Of a stretch of DNA of 47,942 nucleotides, positions 18,958-27,179 are shown one piece after another. The stretch spans positions 1 through 47,942 of the forward strand of contig VGZQ01000012.1 of the NCBI GenBank assembly GCA_016872535.1, in the 5' to 3' direction. Source of the DNA: Rhodospirillales bacterium. Its GTDB lineage: Bacteria; Pseudomonadota; Alphaproteobacteria; Rhodospirillales; 2-12-FULL-67-15. The stretch's first letter is position 1. Each line of letters begins with the position of its first letter. The translations under genes were made by a program, and so were the position numbers. The notes under the pieces are model-generated. The model made no database searches. It was not told the DNA's origin and worked only from the letters and a program-made list of their open reading frames with translations.

Positions 18958-20928
18958 ATGAATCCCGGGGCGAACACCACTTACGACGATCATTTGGATC
19001 TCGCGCTCCGCGCGCTCGCGGAAGGGAATACCGACACGGCGGTGGAGCGGGCCGAAGCCGCGCGGCTCCTGTCGCCCCAGGCGTCCGAGCCCTTATTCGT
19101 TCTCGGCCTTTCGGCGTTGTCGCTCAATGATATCGGTTCGGCGATTCGGATCTTGGACGAGGCGCACCGGCTCAATCCCGACGGGCGTGAAATCGTCGAA
19201 GCCTTGGCCGCGGTGCATGGCCGGGCAGGCAACATCACGGACAGTCTTTACTATTCCAAGCTTGCGGTGACTCTGGAGGAAAACCCTCGACTTTCTTTAA
19301 TTCTGCCCGAGGGGTTCACGGATTTCATCGCCAATATCGAAAAGGCGCGGCAATCGGCATATGTGTTGGATGCCGGATACGAGTATTACATCCGCCGTTA
19401 CGATAAGGCTGTCGATCTTTGCCGGCGCGAACTCTCGCTGCGCCCTCAAAACGTCGAGGCATATCGGCTATTGGGACAATCGCTGCTCGGCCTGGGACAG
19501 TACGAGGAGGCCGCCCAATCCCTTGAGCATGCCTGCCGGCTCGCGCCGACAGAAGCGGCGGGATTCATTCATTGGGCGGAAGTCCTCCTGAAGCAGGGGC
19601 GGCTTGACTTGGCTCTTAAAGTCGCGCGCGAAGCCGTTCGGCTCGATCCCACGTCATGGCCGGCGCGCGGCCAATTGCTGACTGTGCTCGCATATCTGCC
19701 ATCGTCCGAATGGCGCGCCTATCCCGCCGAGGCCGCGGCGGCCGTCTCGGCGATCGCGCAAGGGCCGATACCCAATCCTCCGCCGCCGGCGATCGACCCC
19801 AAGACGATCGACCCCGGTCGCCGCGGCAAGCTTCGCGTCGCATTTCTCGTCAACGAGACGGCGATGCAGCGCAATATCGGGTTTTTCGAATGCGTCATGG
19901 CTCATCACGACGCCAGAAAAATCTATATTCAGGTTTATCAGCAGTTTGCCCGTCCGATTGTCGATACGCCCCGGCTGCAAAAAGAGACGGAGGACTGGTG
20001 TCCGATTTACAATATCGACGACGAAACGTTGTCCCGTATTGTCGCCAACGACGCGATCGACGTGCTGGTTGACTTGTGCGGAGCGGCGCCGGACGCCCGG
20101 CCCGCTTTCCTTGCCCGACATCCCGCGCCGGTCCAGGTCAGCTGGCTCGGTTGGCCCCAAGGCAGCCTTCCCGGGACCGCGGACGTGGTCCTGTCCGATT
20201 CGTCGATGGCGGAAACCGATGGAAAGGATGCGGGCGCAACCACGACGCTTACCCTCGCGCGCGGTCTGATGGCATATATCGGGGCGTCGGTGGAAATCGA
20301 CGACGATTCGGAGGACGAGGTGAATCCCGCCGCGCGCAACGGATTCGTTACCTTCGGTGGCGTTCTCGATCCCGCGCGCGTCGCCGGAGCGGCGGAAATC
20401 TGGGCACGGGCTTTGCGTGCGGTACCGGGCGCGCGGCTCGTTCTCGGCCGCGGACCGTCGCTCGATGACGGTACGCGAGCCCGCGTAATCGATTTGTTTT
20501 CACGGTTCGGGGTCGGCGAGCGGGTGGATTTTCTCACGGCCGGGGAGGGTAAAAGCCCGGCGGCGGCGTTCTATTCCGCGATCGATATTCTGCTCGATAC
20601 TTATCCGGTGAGCGGCGCGACGGAAATTTGCGAAGCATTATGGCGCGGCGTTCCGGTCGTTTCATTGCGCGGAGATCGCAGCGCCGGCCGCTTGGGATCG
20701 GCGATTTTGCACTTGGCCGGCCGCGACGAATGGATCGCGGACGATGCCGACGGAATCGCGTCGATAGCCGGACAACTGGCCGCAAATCTGCCCGCGCTTC
20801 GGCAAACACGGCGGACCCTGCCCGAGCAGTTCAAGAAAAGCCGTCTCTGCGACGCAAAAAAATTCGCGGACGAGTTTTTCGCGGTGCTTGAAGCGCTGGT
20901 TACGAAAGCACGCGCCAAGGCGGCGTAG
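18958..20928 (+). CDS. TPR and GT41-like (OGT/FlmG-type) glycosyltransferase, putative flagellin glycosyltransferase
   Basis: The 656-aa protein has an N-terminal TPR array (about 10-100 and 135-245) and a C-terminal GT-B region (about 290-650) resembling the O-GlcNAc transferase family GT41: VQVSWLGWPQG, the stretch at 462-496, ILLDTYPVSGATEICEALWRGVPVVSL and the end block SRLCDAKKFADEF. The TPR-GT41 fusion is the architecture of Caulobacter FlmG, which binds flagellin through its TPRs and attaches a nonulosonic acid. Its position beside flagellin, Maf and PseB/PseC supports that role. The usual GT41 SxDFxxHP motif and the conserved lysine of the FNxLxK segment are not recognisable, so the donor is probably not UDP-GlcNAc, or the domain is divergent. 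It is transcribed divergently from fliK, and its stop lies 4 bp from the stop of the convergent neighbour. Confidence 0.82.
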   Translation: MNPGANTTYDDHLDLALRALAEGNTDTAVERAEAARLLSPQASEPLFVLGLSALSLNDIGSAIRILDEAHRLNPDGREIVEALAAVHGRAGNITDSLYYSKLAVTLEENPRLSLILPEGFTDFIANIEKARQSAYVLDAGYEYYIRRYDKAVDLCRRELSLRPQNVEAYRLLGQSLLGLGQYEEAAQSLEHACRLAPTEAAGFIHWAEVLLKQGRLDLALKVAREAVRLDPTSWPARGQLLTVLAYLPSSEWRAYPAEAAAAVSAIAQGPIPNPPPPAIDPKTIDPGRRGKLRVAFLVNETAMQRNIGFFECVMAHHDARKIYIQVYQQFARPIVDTPRLQKETEDWCPIYNIDDETLSRIVANDAIDVLVDLCGAAPDARPAFLARHPAPVQVSWLGWPQGSLPGTADVVLSDSSMAETDGKDAGATTTLTLARGLMAYIGASVEIDDDSEDEVNPAARNGFVTFGGVLDPARVAGAAEIWARALRAVPGARLVLGRGPSLDDGTRARVIDLFSRFGVGERVDFLTAGEGKSPAAAFYSAIDILLDTYPVSGATEICEALWRGVPVVSLRGDRSAGRLGSAILHLAGRDEWIADDADGIASIAGQLAANLPALRQTRRTLPEQFKKSRLCDAKKFADEFFAVLEALVTKARAKAA

Positions 20929-20932
20929 CGAG

Positions 20933-21778
20933 TCAGGTGAAAATATTCAATACCGATCCGGGATCGACCTTGTTCGGATCGAACAGGCCTTTGCCTAATT
21001 GTTCGGCCAGCGCCTGATTCGACTCGAAGGCGAGCGACAGATCGTTGAGGAATATGGCGTACTTCTGGCGCAGTTTCGCGACTTCCGCGGCCAACTCCAC
21101 ATCTTGCGCGGCTTTTGTCGCCTCGATTTGAAATTTGGTCGCGACGAGGTTTTTGTCGGTGACTTGGTTCAGTTTCGCCGCTGCTTCGGCGCGCGCGAGA
21201 ACGGCATTGAGGGATCTCGTGATCGTCGACTTTGCCGCGTTGATAGCGCTCTGAGCCTCGGCGTTGTCGGTGAACTGGGCGAAGCTTGTAACCCGCTCCT
21301 TGGCGCCGTCGCGGGTGACATTGATCAAGCCGTTCCGGCGGATAGCGGTTATGCCGTCATCAAGCAATATTCCGACGGCGGCCCCATTGGGAACCGACAG
21401 CCGGCCGACGTTTTCATTGATCGCATGGAGCACGCTGTTGAACGTTGCCGTATCGGCGGCATTGAGCGCGGTCTGCAGATCATCAACTTTGCCGGCCAAA
21501 TCGGACAAGTTCCAGGCATTGCGCGTATTGGCAAACGTGAAAGCCCCGAGCTTGGCCTGAAACGCTTCCAGTTTTTTCTGCGACGACAGGAGAAACGCGT
21601 CCACCGATTCGCGGGAAGATTCATTGACTGCCTCGATTTCCTTGTTGAGGCGATCAATAATCGTGTTTTGCAGAACGCTGAACCGGAGTTCGAAATTCGG
21701 TCGCGCCGCGGCCGTGCCCAGGGAGACTAGGCCAAAAGCGACGGAGCGTCCGGCGAGAATGTCGGGCGTGCCGACCAT
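20933..21778 (-). CDS. Uncharacterised protein of the flagellin locus
   Basis: I do not recognise this 281-aa protein. It has no signal peptide. Much of it looks alpha-helical and Ala/Asn/Lys-rich, with heptad-like stretches (about 30-75 and 170-270), and it ends in a small loop and VLNIFT. The start at 21778 is preferred over a longer frame because AAGGGA lies nine bases upstream. It follows maf on the same strand after a 112-bp gap that contains TATAAT-like sequence, so it may have its own promoter. Its position suggests a role in flagellin export, modification or filament structure, but that is inference from context only. Confidence 0.75.
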   Translation of the reverse strand: MVGTPDILAGRSVAFGLVSLGTAAARPNFELRFSVLQNTIIDRLNKEIEAVNESSRESVDAFLLSSQKKLEAFQAKLGAFTFANTRNAWNLSDLAGKVDDLQTALNAADTATFNSVLHAINENVGRLSVPNGAAVGILLDDGITAIRRNGLINVTRDGAKERVTSFAQFTDNAEAQSAINAAKSTITRSLNAVLARAEAAAKLNQVTDKNLVATKFQIEATKAAQDVELAAEVAKLRQKYAIFLNDLSLAFESNQALAEQLGKGLFDPNKVDPGSVLNIFT

Positions 21779-21890
21779 GATCGCGCATCCCTTCTGGTTA
21801 CGCAGACGCCCCAAGCATACCGAGGTTGTTCGGCGGTGTCCAGACTCGCGGGCAGGACGAATATCTAATAAACGTAATTATATCAAGCGA

Positions 21891-24101
21891 TTATAAAGTA
21901 CGTCCGGGGCGGGATTTGCCGCCGTTGCGCCGGGTTTCGCGCCGGCGGGCGGCCGCGCCGTTGGCCGGTGTCTTGCGCGGTTTCGTTCGCGGTTCGGATC
22001 TTTTCGGCCGGGGCCGACGGGATCGGCCGAGCGCGGCGTCGGCGTCTTTGGCGTCGCGCTCGGTTTTTTCGGGATCGAGTTCGCCGTAGAATTCGACGAC
22101 GCGATCGGCGATCCTGTTGATAAGATCGGCAAACTGATCTCGGAGGATTTGCTCCATGGCGCGCCGCTTCGCCCGGCTGTGAATACGGGTGAAGTAAAAA
22201 TAGAGCGCAATCATGGTCAGGAACGTCGACCCGCGATAGCAATGGATTTCGATCGATGGATTGGTGCGCGGCGGAATCAGGGCGCGCACGACCCTTTGCA
22301 TGTAGTCGAGCGAAAATCCCAGCTTTTTCCGTGACCGCCCATTTCCGCCCGATCGGGGCGGACGGCAGAGATTTAGGAGAAGATCGCGAAATTTTCGTAT
22401 TTCAAGAACATGATTGCGGTCGGCCCATGCCTTCTGGAACATGGCTGATTCGTAACGGTCGAAGCGGCCGACGATTCGCTCGACTGTTTCGGATTTTGCG
22501 GCGGTCGTGGGCAGGGAAATCGTGGATGACAACTTGGGCGTCGTGCCCAGAATGCGTATCCCGTCGCTGCAGTTATAGTACGTATATCCCGGCCCCATGT
22601 ATTTGATAACGTCCTGCATCGTATCGCGGGACCACAGATAAATAGCTTCCGAATACACGGTTCCGCCCAAGTTGCCGGGAACCGGCTGGTCGATGACCGT
22701 CGTGAAATCGAGTTCGCCTTCGCCATAGGGCGCGTCCTTGGCATGATGGCGCTTGGGGTCGCGCGCGCCGAGGTCGATCCCGAACATGTAAATGGAATGG
22801 CAACCGATCTGCTGGGCGAAAGAAAGGCCGAGATTGGAAACGGTCGGCATTCCTTGCGGAATATTGGTGCCGTCTTCGGGCGCAAACATGATGCAGGACG
22901 CCAATCCGGCGCGAAAATAAAAGATCGTGCGGTCGAAGTAGGATTTGACCCTGGGGTCGACCGTCGTGGACGCGACCAGGGTAATACCCCCGAGGGAATG
23001 CACCGCCGATATTTTTTCCATCAAATCCGCGACCGCGGGCACGTTTTCCATTTCCATGTGGAAATCGGGCACGATGCCGTTGCGAAGCAGGATGCGAATC
23101 GAGGTTCCGCACGAAATAACGATGGCGCGATCGGCGTTCGCCTTGAGAAACGGCAGGTCGTTGTCGAGAGACGGCCCCGAGGCGACGACAAAAGCCGGCA
23201 TTTCGCATCGCGTCTTGCGCTCCTTGAAATAGGCGCCGGAGAAATCCTTGAGGTTATGGTAGGAGTTCCGCATCATGTCGATCTCGTCCTCGAGGAAGCC
23301 GAGACCGGTCAGGAACAAATTGAGATCGGCCGCCATCTCCAGCGCCGCGCCGTCGAGCAGGGAATTCGGGTAGCTCTTGTAAATAAACGCGCCGTCGATG
23401 AAGGCGGGATTGATGAACCGCATCTGATTGCGGATCGACACGGCGATGCCCTTGGGCGTGGTGTTTTCCTCGACGGAGATGGTTTTTCCTTCCGTCAGGA
23501 AGCCGCGCAAGAATTTGTCCCAGTCGAACGTGCGGAGCGAATGGTAGAGAAACTCGTTGTTGGGCTCGATGAAGATCAAATGCTGGCAATTGGTTTCCTT
23601 GACCAGCAGGGGAAGTTGTTCGGCGAGTCCGACGCCGAGAACGACAAGGTGAAAGCATTCGCGAATGGGATTTTTCGCGAACAAGATATCCGCGTCCTTG
23701 GCCGCGTGCCGAAGGGCCCGATAAACCGCCAAGTTGGCGAATTTGTCGAGGTTGGACGTATCGGGCGGGGCGATGATCAGCCGGGTGCGGTCGTAGGGGG
23801 TTTCGAAGAAAATCTTGACGCGCCGTTTGGCGGCTTCCCGCGCGCCCATGCCGTACAGGCGGACGCCGCCGAACTCGACGTCGAAATCGCGCCGCCCCGA
23901 TATCAACAGGCGGGAGCGAGGTTGGTTGACGGCCGTCAGCTTGCGGTGGATCGAGGGCAAATGGCGCGCGAACGCGGCCAGGTTCCGCTCGAGCAATTTT
24001 CGATCGAGATCCTTCGGTTCGGCGGGACGAAAAACGTCCTTGCCGCGCGGGGTGTCCGAGCGGCGAGGGCGTTGTTTGGCGGCGTTCGATCCGGGCGGCA
24101 T
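21891..24101 (-). CDS. maf: Motility accessory factor (Maf) family flagellin glycosyltransferase
   Basis: Maf proteins transfer pseudaminic or related nonulosonic acids to flagellin Ser/Thr in the cytoplasm. The 736-aa protein shows the MAF/DUF115 core: FHLVVLGVGLAEQLPLL (about 150-166), HLIFIEPNNEFLYHSL (about 174-189), FVVASGPSLDNDLPFL (304-319), FHMEMENVP and a GIDLG motif (441-445). The C-terminus beyond about residue 685 is an extra Arg/Lys-rich tail of some 50 residues, unusual for the family. The start ATG follows CGGAG. It is directly downstream of flagellin, beyond a terminator, a common arrangement for maf genes. Confidence 0.9.
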   Translation of the reverse strand: MPPGSNAAKQRPRRSDTPRGKDVFRPAEPKDLDRKLLERNLAAFARHLPSIHRKLTAVNQPRSRLLISGRRDFDVEFGGVRLYGMGAREAAKRRVKIFFETPYDRTRLIIAPPDTSNLDKFANLAVYRALRHAAKDADILFAKNPIRECFHLVVLGVGLAEQLPLLVKETNCQHLIFIEPNNEFLYHSLRTFDWDKFLRGFLTEGKTISVEENTTPKGIAVSIRNQMRFINPAFIDGAFIYKSYPNSLLDGAALEMAADLNLFLTGLGFLEDEIDMMRNSYHNLKDFSGAYFKERKTRCEMPAFVVASGPSLDNDLPFLKANADRAIVISCGTSIRILLRNGIVPDFHMEMENVPAVADLMEKISAVHSLGGITLVASTTVDPRVKSYFDRTIFYFRAGLASCIMFAPEDGTNIPQGMPTVSNLGLSFAQQIGCHSIYMFGIDLGARDPKRHHAKDAPYGEGELDFTTVIDQPVPGNLGGTVYSEAIYLWSRDTMQDVIKYMGPGYTYYNCSDGIRILGTTPKLSSTISLPTTAAKSETVERIVGRFDRYESAMFQKAWADRNHVLEIRKFRDLLLNLCRPPRSGGNGRSRKKLGFSLDYMQRVVRALIPPRTNPSIEIHCYRGSTFLTMIALYFYFTRIHSRAKRRAMEQILRDQFADLINRIADRVVEFYGELDPEKTERDAKDADAALGRSRRPRPKRSEPRTKPRKTPANGAAARRRETRRNGGKSRPGRTL

Positions 24102-24182
24102 GGAATCTCCGAGGCGACGAACCCGTAGAAAGTGACCGGACCGAAAAGCAGCGTCAAGCCGCCTGGCGGGCCGGTCGTTCCG

Positions 24183-24218
24183 AAAAACAAGAGAGGCGGG
24201 GATTTCTCCCCGCCTCTC
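24183..24218 (-). terminator. Intrinsic terminator of the flagellin gene
   Basis: A perfect 11-bp stem (GAGAGGCGGGG / CCCCGCCTCTC, 6-nt loop, 24191-24218) is followed on the minus strand by TTGTTTTT, 55 bp after the flagellin stop. It separates flagellin from maf. Confidence 0.92.
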
Positions 24219-24272
24219 TCCGATCTTCCGGTTCGGCCGGCGATTCGGCGCCGTCCGCGCCTCACTCCGCGA

Positions 24273-25568
24273 TTAACGGAAGAGGGTGAGGATCGTCTGC
24301 TCGGCCTGGCCGGCGAAGGCCAGCGACTGGATGCCCAACTGCTGGCGGGTCTGCAGGGCCAGCAGGTTGGCGCCTTCCTCGTTAAGGTCGGAGAGCGTCA
24401 ACTTGCCCGCGCCCGTGGTGAGCGTGCTCACGTAGGCCTTGGTGAAGTTGAGCCGGGTCTGGAGCAGGGCGACGTTCGAACCCAGCGACTGGGCGCGCGA
24501 CCGCAGCGTGGTCAACCCGGTATCGAGGTTGTTGATTCGGGAGTTGAACTCGGTCGTGAACCCGACGCCGACGACGCGGGTGGCGTCGGTTTCGGAGACG
24601 CTGATCGACGTTCCGGTCAGCAGCAGGAACGGCCCGGACAACGTGGACACATGGTTGGTGCCCGCGCTGTAGCCCGTGCCGGCGGACTGGTTGCTGTAGC
24701 CGGTGCCGGCCGAAGCCCCGGAGAAGAACCCGGTGATCAGGTTGAACACCACCGACGAGCCGACGGCGTACGTGCCGGCGGTGATGAAGTTGACGCCGCC
24801 GGAGATGGCGTTCGCCGCGGTCCGGCTTTCCACGACGTTCACGGTGAACGTGAGCCCATCGTAGTAAAGCGTGATGGTATCGCCCGCCGAGATAGTGGTG
24901 GTGGATTGGCCCGCGACCGTCACCGAGATCGTGTTGCCCGAAGCGATGCCGGAAGCTTCGCTCGCGCCGACGCCCGCGCCGGAGATCGTGCCGGCGGAGA
25001 TGTAGCCCCGGTTGAAGGCCAGATCGGTGCTCGTCACCGCCGAAAGTTTGGCGACGTTGAGGCCGAGACGGCTGGTGCGGATGTCCGACGAGTTTACGTT
25101 CAACACGCTCGCGGTATCGTTGCTGAAGTTCACCGTGAGCGTCTGGCCGGTACCGTTCACCAGGTTGATGCCCTGGTAAGTGGCGTCGGAAGCCAGGTTG
25201 TTGATCTGGGTGCGCAGGTCGTTGAACTGCGTGACCAGGTCGCTGACTTCGGTCGATGTCGCCGCCGACTTGGCGGTGAGGATGAGACCTTTCAGCTGCT
25301 GCACCAGCGCTTCGATGCCGGTCACCGCGTCGGTCGCGGCGGAGATGGTGCTAATGCCCTGGTCGATGCCGCGCTTCTTGGTGTTGAAGTCGTCGGACCG
25401 GTCGTTCAACGACTTGGCCTGGAAGAACGAGACCGGGTCGTCGACGGCGGCCGCGACGCGCAAGCCCGTCGACAGGCGGCCCTGCGTGCGCGCGATCAGC
25501 TCAGAGGTGGATTGGAGAGCGAGTAGGTTGGCCCGTACTGCGGCCGAAAGCGAGACGTTCTCTGCCAT
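24273..25568 (-). CDS. fliC: Flagellin
   Basis: The filament subunit, 431 aa. The N-terminal D0/D1 helices (SLSAAVRANLLALQSTSELI, GRLSTGLRVAAAVDDP) and C-terminal helices (GAGKLTLSDLNEEGANLLAL, QQLGIQSLAFAGQAEQ) are well conserved. The central region is rich in Ser, Thr and Gly, with a short repeat (SAGTGYS twice), and would offer many O-glycosylation sites. The frame extends to a GTG three codons upstream, but ATG 25568 lies eight bases from GGAG. It is the only flagellin in the window and is surrounded by two glycosyltransferase genes and two methyltransferase genes. Confidence 0.96.
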   Translation of the reverse strand: MAENVSLSAAVRANLLALQSTSELIARTQGRLSTGLRVAAAVDDPVSFFQAKSLNDRSDDFNTKKRGIDQGISTISAATDAVTGIEALVQQLKGLILTAKSAATSTEVSDLVTQFNDLRTQINNLASDATYQGINLVNGTGQTLTVNFSNDTASVLNVNSSDIRTSRLGLNVAKLSAVTSTDLAFNRGYISAGTISGAGVGASEASGIASGNTISVTVAGQSTTTISAGDTITLYYDGLTFTVNVVESRTAANAISGGVNFITAGTYAVGSSVVFNLITGFFSGASAGTGYSNQSAGTGYSAGTNHVSTLSGPFLLLTGTSISVSETDATRVVGVGFTTEFNSRINNLDTGLTTLRSRAQSLGSNVALLQTRLNFTKAYVSTLTTGAGKLTLSDLNEEGANLLALQTRQQLGIQSLAFAGQAEQTILTLFR

Positions 25569-25931
25569 TGGAGTCACTCCGTTCTAGAGTTGCACATCGA
25601 ACGCGGTTTCTGCGTTCGGTACGGCGAAGTCCCGGTTTTCTACGGTTCCGCGCCACACGCCGACCCTCGGGCATTCTTTGCCTTCCGGCCGACCCGGGAT
25701 GATTACCCGTTTTTAAAATCGGACGCAAGCGCGATCAGGCGGATCGATCCCCAAAATCTTCATGAGGGAAAATCCCGCATTTTCGTTAATGAATTGTTTT
25801 ATAACGATTTTTTTGAATCCTTGCCGTCGGCTTTGGCCACAACCCCGCGCCAGATTGAACGTATTTTCCCCGGTTGCCGAAGGGTCGGACCGCCCCGACA
25901 AGGACGCCTCGGGCGGCATGGTAAACGGTCG
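25569..25931 (-). promoter_or_regulatory. Flagellin leader and upstream region with a hairpin
   Basis: This 363-bp gap between the second methyltransferase gene and flagellin holds no credible gene. A perfect 7-bp inverted repeat with a 7-nt loop (CGAACGC/GCGTTCG, 25598-25617) lies 30-50 bp before the flagellin ATG and would fold in the mRNA leader. A short palindrome GGAGTCACTCC (25570-25580) surrounds the ribosome-binding site. No TGGCAC-N5-TTGC sigma-54 motif was found here. A weak GC-rich hairpin near 25898-25920 could end the methyltransferase transcript. Confidence 0.45.
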
Positions 25932-27179
25932 TTAAGATTTGGATCGTCTTCGGAATGCGCACCAGAATCCCGGACAAATGCGGTGAGGCATGACGGCGAT
26001 GGCCGTTTCGGTAAGGCTCGCCTGCGCGGCCAGGCGTCGCAGATAGGAGCGGCTATGGGCGTATTCGCCGGGTTCGGTGATGCCGACATCCATGTCGTCG
26101 GGCGCCGGATCCACGGAGAAGAACAAATAGCCCCCGGGAACCAGGAGCCGGGCGGCTTCGCGGAAGAACGGGGCGAAATCGGCGAGATGGTACAACACGC
26201 ATGAAGACGCGATGATGTCGAACGTGTCGTCGCGCGCAGCCATCGCTCCGGTCAGGTCGCCTTCGACCAGTTCGTCGTAAACGCCTCGGCCGCGCGCTTG
26301 CGCGATCATGGCGGGCGATATTTCGATACCGACCAATCGCCGGGTTTTAATTCGGGTGCCGAGCAGTCCGGTACCGCAGCCGGCATCCAATACGTTCTTG
26401 CCTATGGTCGCGCCCGCGAACTTGGTGATGAACGCCGCCATGCGTTCGCTGAAGGATCGATGCAAGGGGTTGTCGTCGTAGGTCGCCGCCAGATCGGCGT
26501 ATTGGGTGAGGAGGCCGGAATTCTGGCGCGCCTGACTTTCGCTCGACTCGGCCTCGGGCCGGTATGGGCGAAGACCGCGCGCGAAGGCGGCGACGGCTTC
26601 CTCGGCCCGGCCCATGTGGACGAGGGCAACCGATTTGTTTCTGTGCAACGTGGCATTATCCGGAAACAAGCTTATGGCCCGCTCGGACATTCTCAAGGCG
26701 TCCATGAAGCGGCGCGCGATGAGAAGGGCGTTGATGTATTGCGCCATGAATATGACCGTCGGAACATGCCGGTCGAGAAACCGTTCGACGATTCTTATCG
26801 CCCGCTCCGGATCGATCGAGGCTTTGAACGACGCGCTGAAGAACTGTCCGATCAATTCGGCCTGAACGCCTGCCTCGTCCGGCGCGACCGCAATCGCTTT
26901 TTCATGCATGGCCAGGGCTTCGGCGGGATGGCCCGAACGCCAGAGCAGCGAGCCGATCAGGTTCAGGGCCTGCCACTGTTTCGGGTCGGCGTTCGCCACC
27001 TGTTGCGCCGCGCGCAAGGCATCGCCGATTTTGCCCTGATCGGCCAGTTTCTTGGCGCGCGCCAGCGGGTCGGCTTTCGGTCGGGGTTTCCCGCCGCGCC
27101 GCCCCGATTTGGCCGTGATCGGCGAGGGCGGTTTTTTCGCTCGCCGTCTTGTTTTGGCGGACGATCGTTTAGCGGCCAT
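25932..27179 (-). CDS. TPR-containing SAM-dependent methyltransferase (copy 1)
   Basis: The 415-aa protein has a basic Lys/Arg-rich N-terminal tail (1-36), TPR-like helical repeats (about 37-200) and a class I methyltransferase domain (about 225-415) with motif I VLDAGCGTGLLGT (263-275), an acidic residue at the end of the next strand (GIEIS) and post-motifs FDIIASSCVLYHLADF and YLFFSVDPAPDD. It is a clear paralogue of the adjacent upstream gene, which it overlaps by 11 bases, so the two are translationally coupled. The substrate is unknown. Location just upstream of flagellin suggests methylation of flagellin or its glycan, with the TPRs as the protein-binding part. ATG 27179 is chosen because it aligns with the paralogue's MAAK start. 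Confidence 0.85.
   Translation of the reverse strand: MAAKRSSAKTRRRAKKPPSPITAKSGRRGGKPRPKADPLARAKKLADQGKIGDALRAAQQVANADPKQWQALNLIGSLLWRSGHPAEALAMHEKAIAVAPDEAGVQAELIGQFFSASFKASIDPERAIRIVERFLDRHVPTVIFMAQYINALLIARRFMDALRMSERAISLFPDNATLHRNKSVALVHMGRAEEAVAAFARGLRPYRPEAESSESQARQNSGLLTQYADLAATYDDNPLHRSFSERMAAFITKFAGATIGKNVLDAGCGTGLLGTRIKTRRLVGIEISPAMIAQARGRGVYDELVEGDLTGAMAARDDTFDIIASSCVLYHLADFAPFFREAARLLVPGGYLFFSVDPAPDDMDVGITEPGEYAHSRSYLRRLAAQASLTETAIAVMPHRICPGFWCAFRRRSKS

Noticed and set aside
25569-25931. Sigma-54 promoter before flagellin
   Set aside because: No TGGC-type element with GC at the right spacing was found on the minus strand.
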